Source of the DNA: Thermoproteota archaeon
GTDB lineage: Archaea; Korarchaeota; Korarchaeia; B14-G2
Length of the DNA: 7,117 nucleotides
Reading direction: 5' to 3'
Assembly: GCA_003661385.1 (NCBI GenBank)
Contig: QMWA01000090.1
Coordinates: 1 to 7,117, forward strand
This document shows positions 5,538 to 7,117 of the stretch, piece after piece. How positions within the stretch are numbered: the first letter of the stretch is position 1; each line of letters opens with the position of its first letter. The notes beneath the pieces are model-generated. The model had not been told where the DNA came from. It saw only the letters and a list, made by a program, of their open reading frames with translations, and did not search any database. The position numbers and the translations under genes are program-made.

Positions 5538-5566
5538 TGACTAAAGTCATACCTTAGTATGACTTT
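5535..5566. promoter_or_regulatory. Predicted vapBC operator with three alternating half-sites
   Basis: Half-site GTATGACT occurs at 5535-5542, inverted as AGTCATAC at 5545-5552, and direct again at 5557-5564. The last two form a perfect palindrome with 10-bp arms, AAAGTCATAC (5543-5552) and GTATGACTTT (5557-5566), with a 4-bp spacer. The first two form an 8-bp-arm palindrome with a 2-bp spacer. The direct copies are 22 bp apart, about two helical turns, so dimers would bind the same DNA face. The array spans from the box A to beyond the start codon, the expected position for autorepression by VapB or VapBC. Binding by VapB is inferred, not shown. Confidence 0.7.
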
Positions 5567-5822
5567 GAAGACTGTGGTCTCCAGGAAGGGGCAAGTTGTC
5601 ATACCTAAGGAGCTTAGGGAAAAGCTAGGTCTGAGAATGGGGACAGTTCTGAGGGTGTGGGTTGAAGGGAAGAGGGTCATCCTTGAGCCCGTATCTGAGC
5701 CCCCAGAGGAGATCTTTGTCAAGGCTGGCCCAGAAGTCACCGATAGAGTGCTGAGGGAGGCCAAGGCCCTCGGAGACAAGGCTGAAAAGCTCCTCCGAGA
5801 TCTAGGTGTACAGGATGGTTAA
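5559..5822 (+). CDS. vapB: AbrB-family antitoxin VapB
   Basis: This 87-residue protein opens with a SpoVT-AbrB swapped-hairpin DNA-binding domain, VVSRKGQVVIPKELREKLGL (about residues 6-25), continuing through a strand that ends VILEP near 43. The remaining 44 residues are acidic and helical and fit the toxin-wrapping tail of VapB antitoxins. It should neutralise the PIN RNase encoded immediately downstream and repress its own promoter as a VapBC complex. The coding region overlaps vapC by 8 bases, a typical arrangement for translational coupling. The ATG start at 5559 lies inside the third operator half-site and 26 nt from the box A, implying a leaderless mRNA. Length and domain order are normal for the family and nothing suggests decay. 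Confidence 0.9.
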   Translation: MTLKTVVSRKGQVVIPKELREKLGLRMGTVLRVWVEGKRVILEPVSEPPEEIFVKAGPEVTDRVLREAKALGDKAEKLLRDLGVQDG

Positions 5823-6267
5823 GGCAGCCATAGACACAGGTGTGGTAATTGAGTACATAGATGAGCTAGGGCTGCTTCACCAGCAGGCAAGCATTCTGTT
5901 CTCAGCAGCACTAGCAGGCATGATAGAGCTGATAATCCCCCACCCCATCCTAGCTGAGACATACTACGTCGCAGCTAGGGTCTACAGCAAGCTGGGCTAT
6001 GAGAACCCAGGGGATAGGGCGTCAAAGCTCGTCGAATGGCTCTACAGGCTCCCGACGGTCACAGTGGAAGAGGGCTTAGACCTTGCCCTGGAAGCAGGCA
6101 GGATCAAACACACTTACAAGATAGCCCTAACAGACTGCTATGTCCTAGCAGCATCAAAGATACACATGTGCACAGCAGTCTTCAGAAAGCCTGAGAAGGA
6201 GATGCTCCCCAACATAGACAGCTTGACAAGAGAGTTCAAAATACTCTTTCTGGAATCTTACAAATAG
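5815..6267 (+). CDS. vapC: PIN-domain toxin VapC (ribonuclease)
   Basis: The 150-residue protein has the PIN fold signature: AIDTGVVIEYI (D7) at the N-terminus, HPILAETYYVA (E48) in the middle, and ALTDCYVLAAS (D107) in the C-terminal half. These three acids match the Mg2+/Mn2+-binding triad of VapC RNases, which cut tRNA or other RNAs to stop translation. The usual fourth acid in the later strand is not an Asp here. The segment AVFRKPEKEM offers E127 or E129 instead, as in many archaeal VapCs. ATG 5815-5817 is preferred over GTG 5806 because AGGTG at 5804-5808 sits 6 nt before it. The gene overlaps vapB by 8 bases and should be co-transcribed from the vapB promoter. The triad looks intact, so the toxin is probably active. 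Confidence 0.9.
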   Translation: MVKAAIDTGVVIEYIDELGLLHQQASILFSAALAGMIELIIPHPILAETYYVAARVYSKLGYENPGDRASKLVEWLYRLPTVTVEEGLDLALEAGRIKHTYKIALTDCYVLAASKIHMCTAVFRKPEKEMLPNIDSLTREFKILFLESYK

Positions 6268-6303
6268 CCACTAACGCGCGCGGGTGCGGTGGCTGAGAGC
6301 CAC
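6266..6303 (+). other. Competing stem-loops downstream of vapC
   Basis: GTGGCT (6289-6294) can pair with AGCCAC at 6298-6303 (3-nt loop) or with AGCCAC at 6266-6271 (17-nt loop), the latter starting inside the vapC stop codon. The two hairpins exclude each other. There is no T-run, so this is not a classic archaeal terminator. It may stabilise the 3' end of the vapBC mRNA or be chance. Confidence 0.35.
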
Positions 6304-6478
6304 GCTCAGGAGCAGCGCTAGGCAGCTGATATACCTAGGTTCAGCGTCTGAAGTGCTCTGGAGGGCATTTGCTTTGAATCCAACGGAGCCTGGCGATGCG
6401 AGGAGGAGAGATTGGGGTCCGGTGGGTGAAGGGAGCGGGTACTGTGGTGGATGGCGAGGAGAACGCTGGGCAAGCTTG
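6304..6478. other. Intergenic, no supported gene
   Basis: This G-rich stretch lies between the convergent vapC and the membrane protein gene. A plus-strand frame starting at 6284 stays open into the membrane protein gene, but it is rich in Arg, Gly and Trp and lacks any recognisable motif. I see nothing else. Confidence 0.4.
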
Positions 6479-7117
6479 CTAGGAGAAGTGCAGGGTCAGA
6501 GTCACGACCCTGTACAGCACGTAGAGCAGTAGGAGAGACATCGCGAAGGCTAGAAGCCTCAGAGAGGTCAAGATGACCTCCCTTGAGAGCTCAACTGAAA
6601 CCCTGTAGCCTAGGATGCTCTTCTCATATATGACTAGAGAGTATGCTCTAGCAACGTCCTCGGGAACCAGAGCAACTTCAGGTATAGCTATCAGAGCTAT
6701 CACAGCGGAGGCGACCTTAGCTGCGGAGACAGCCATGAAGGCAAGCATGTAGTTCTCTTTGGCCAGAAGCCCGATTGGGGCAGCTACCAGCTGGGCAATA
6801 GATCCCAGTACAGCAGCAAGTGTGCTGGCTCTCACAGCACCAAGCCAGCTCTTGTACCTGGCGAACAGGAACTGGCCTATGAAGTTTGCTCCAGTAAAGG
6901 AGAAGGATGAGTAGGCTGAGAGGGGCACGTGTAAGGCTGGAATCGGGGTGGCCCAAGCTAAGACAGGTGCGGCAACGTCCATCCCGAGGCTCAGCCTAAG
7001 CACGCTGAAAGGCTTCCTCCCCCAGAAGAGCGAGGCAAAGACGCTTGCTAAGGTGCCTAGCAGGTTCATTGCTACCGCTAGGGAGTCTGGAGCCTTCAGC
7101 TTGTTCACCACATAGGG
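6479..7117 (-). CDS. MFS-like multi-pass membrane transporter, C-terminal part (start outside the window)
   Basis: The frame is open to the window edge, so the 212 visible residues are only the C-terminal part. Before the first GTG it reads PYVV, which suits the middle of a transporter better than a start. About six hydrophobic segments are visible, roughly at residues 12-32, 40-56, 64-86, 95-119, 123-145 and 182-205. The basic turn WGRKP after the first segment resembles the conserved loop between paired helices of major facilitator proteins. A polar loop of some 30 residues precedes the last helix, longer than is usual near an MFS C-terminus. The substrate is unknown. The stop is at 6479-6481, and an inverted repeat (CAGGGTC 6491-6497, GACCCTG 6506-6512) covers the last codons and could form a hairpin in the mRNA. 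An integral membrane protein is near certain; the MFS assignment is moderate. Confidence 0.7.
   Translation of the reverse strand, partial: PYVVNKLKAPDSLAVAMNLLGTLASVFASLFWGRKPFSVLRLSLGMDVAAPVLAWATPIPALHVPLSAYSSFSFTGANFIGQFLFARYKSWLGAVRASTLAAVLGSIAQLVAAPIGLLAKENYMLAFMAVSAAKVASAVIALIAIPEVALVPEDVARAYSLVIYEKSILGYRVSVELSREVILTSLRLLAFAMSLLLLYVLYRVVTLTLHFS

Noticed and set aside
6284-6532. Plus-strand open frame of 82 codons after vapC
   Set aside because: It is Arg/Gly/Trp-rich, overlaps the end of the membrane protein gene on the other strand, and has no motif or ribosome-binding site.

Overview
The window reads as chromosomal DNA of an archaeon, most likely a thermophile of the TACK group (Thermoproteota or Korarchaeota side), but the species cannot be named from the sequence. 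The grounds are: a convincing MfnB (methanofuran biosynthesis, an archaeal trait), an archaeal-type VapBC pair, a UPF0175 antitoxin fragment, GTG and TTG start codons, and A/T-rich box A promoter elements about 24-28 nt ahead of start codons, as expected for leaderless archaeal transcripts.

Layout. 1-608 holds no gene I can name; a long minus-strand open frame (84-425, then one stop, then open to the edge) may be a decayed helical protein. 609-1724 (minus) is an M24/prolidase-fold protein in which several canonical metal and catalytic residues look replaced. Directly upstream, 1721-1991 (minus) is a fossil of the C-terminal end of a copper-type P1B-ATPase, frameshifted and internally deleted. 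It abuts 1992-2138 (minus), a UPF0175 antitoxin cut to 48 residues that still has a good promoter and ribosome-binding site. 2139-2497 is an intergenic region rich in inverted repeats, ending in the promoter of mfnB (2498-3214, plus). 3215-3491 shows no gene. 3492-4991 (minus) is a 499-residue FAD-dependent oxidoreductase of the phytoene desaturase-like family. 4992-5534 is a long intergenic stretch with one possible tiny ORF. 5559-6267 (plus) is a compact vapB-vapC toxin-antitoxin operon with three alternating half-sites of a palindromic operator over its promoter and start codon. 6268-6478 has no gene. 6479-7117 (minus) is the C-terminal part of a multi-pass, MFS-like membrane transporter cut by the window edge.

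The genes do not form one pathway. Each intact enzyme gene stands alone and strand alternates from unit to unit. Only vapB-vapC is clearly an operon. The overall picture is a housekeeping-plus-accessory region with gene decay and toxin-antitoxin turnover, most visible in the antitoxin/ATPase fossil junction near 1992. I found no CRISPR array, tRNA, rRNA or insertion sequence. The most notable points are the layered fossil at 1721-2180, the vapBC operator, and the altered active site of the M24 protein.
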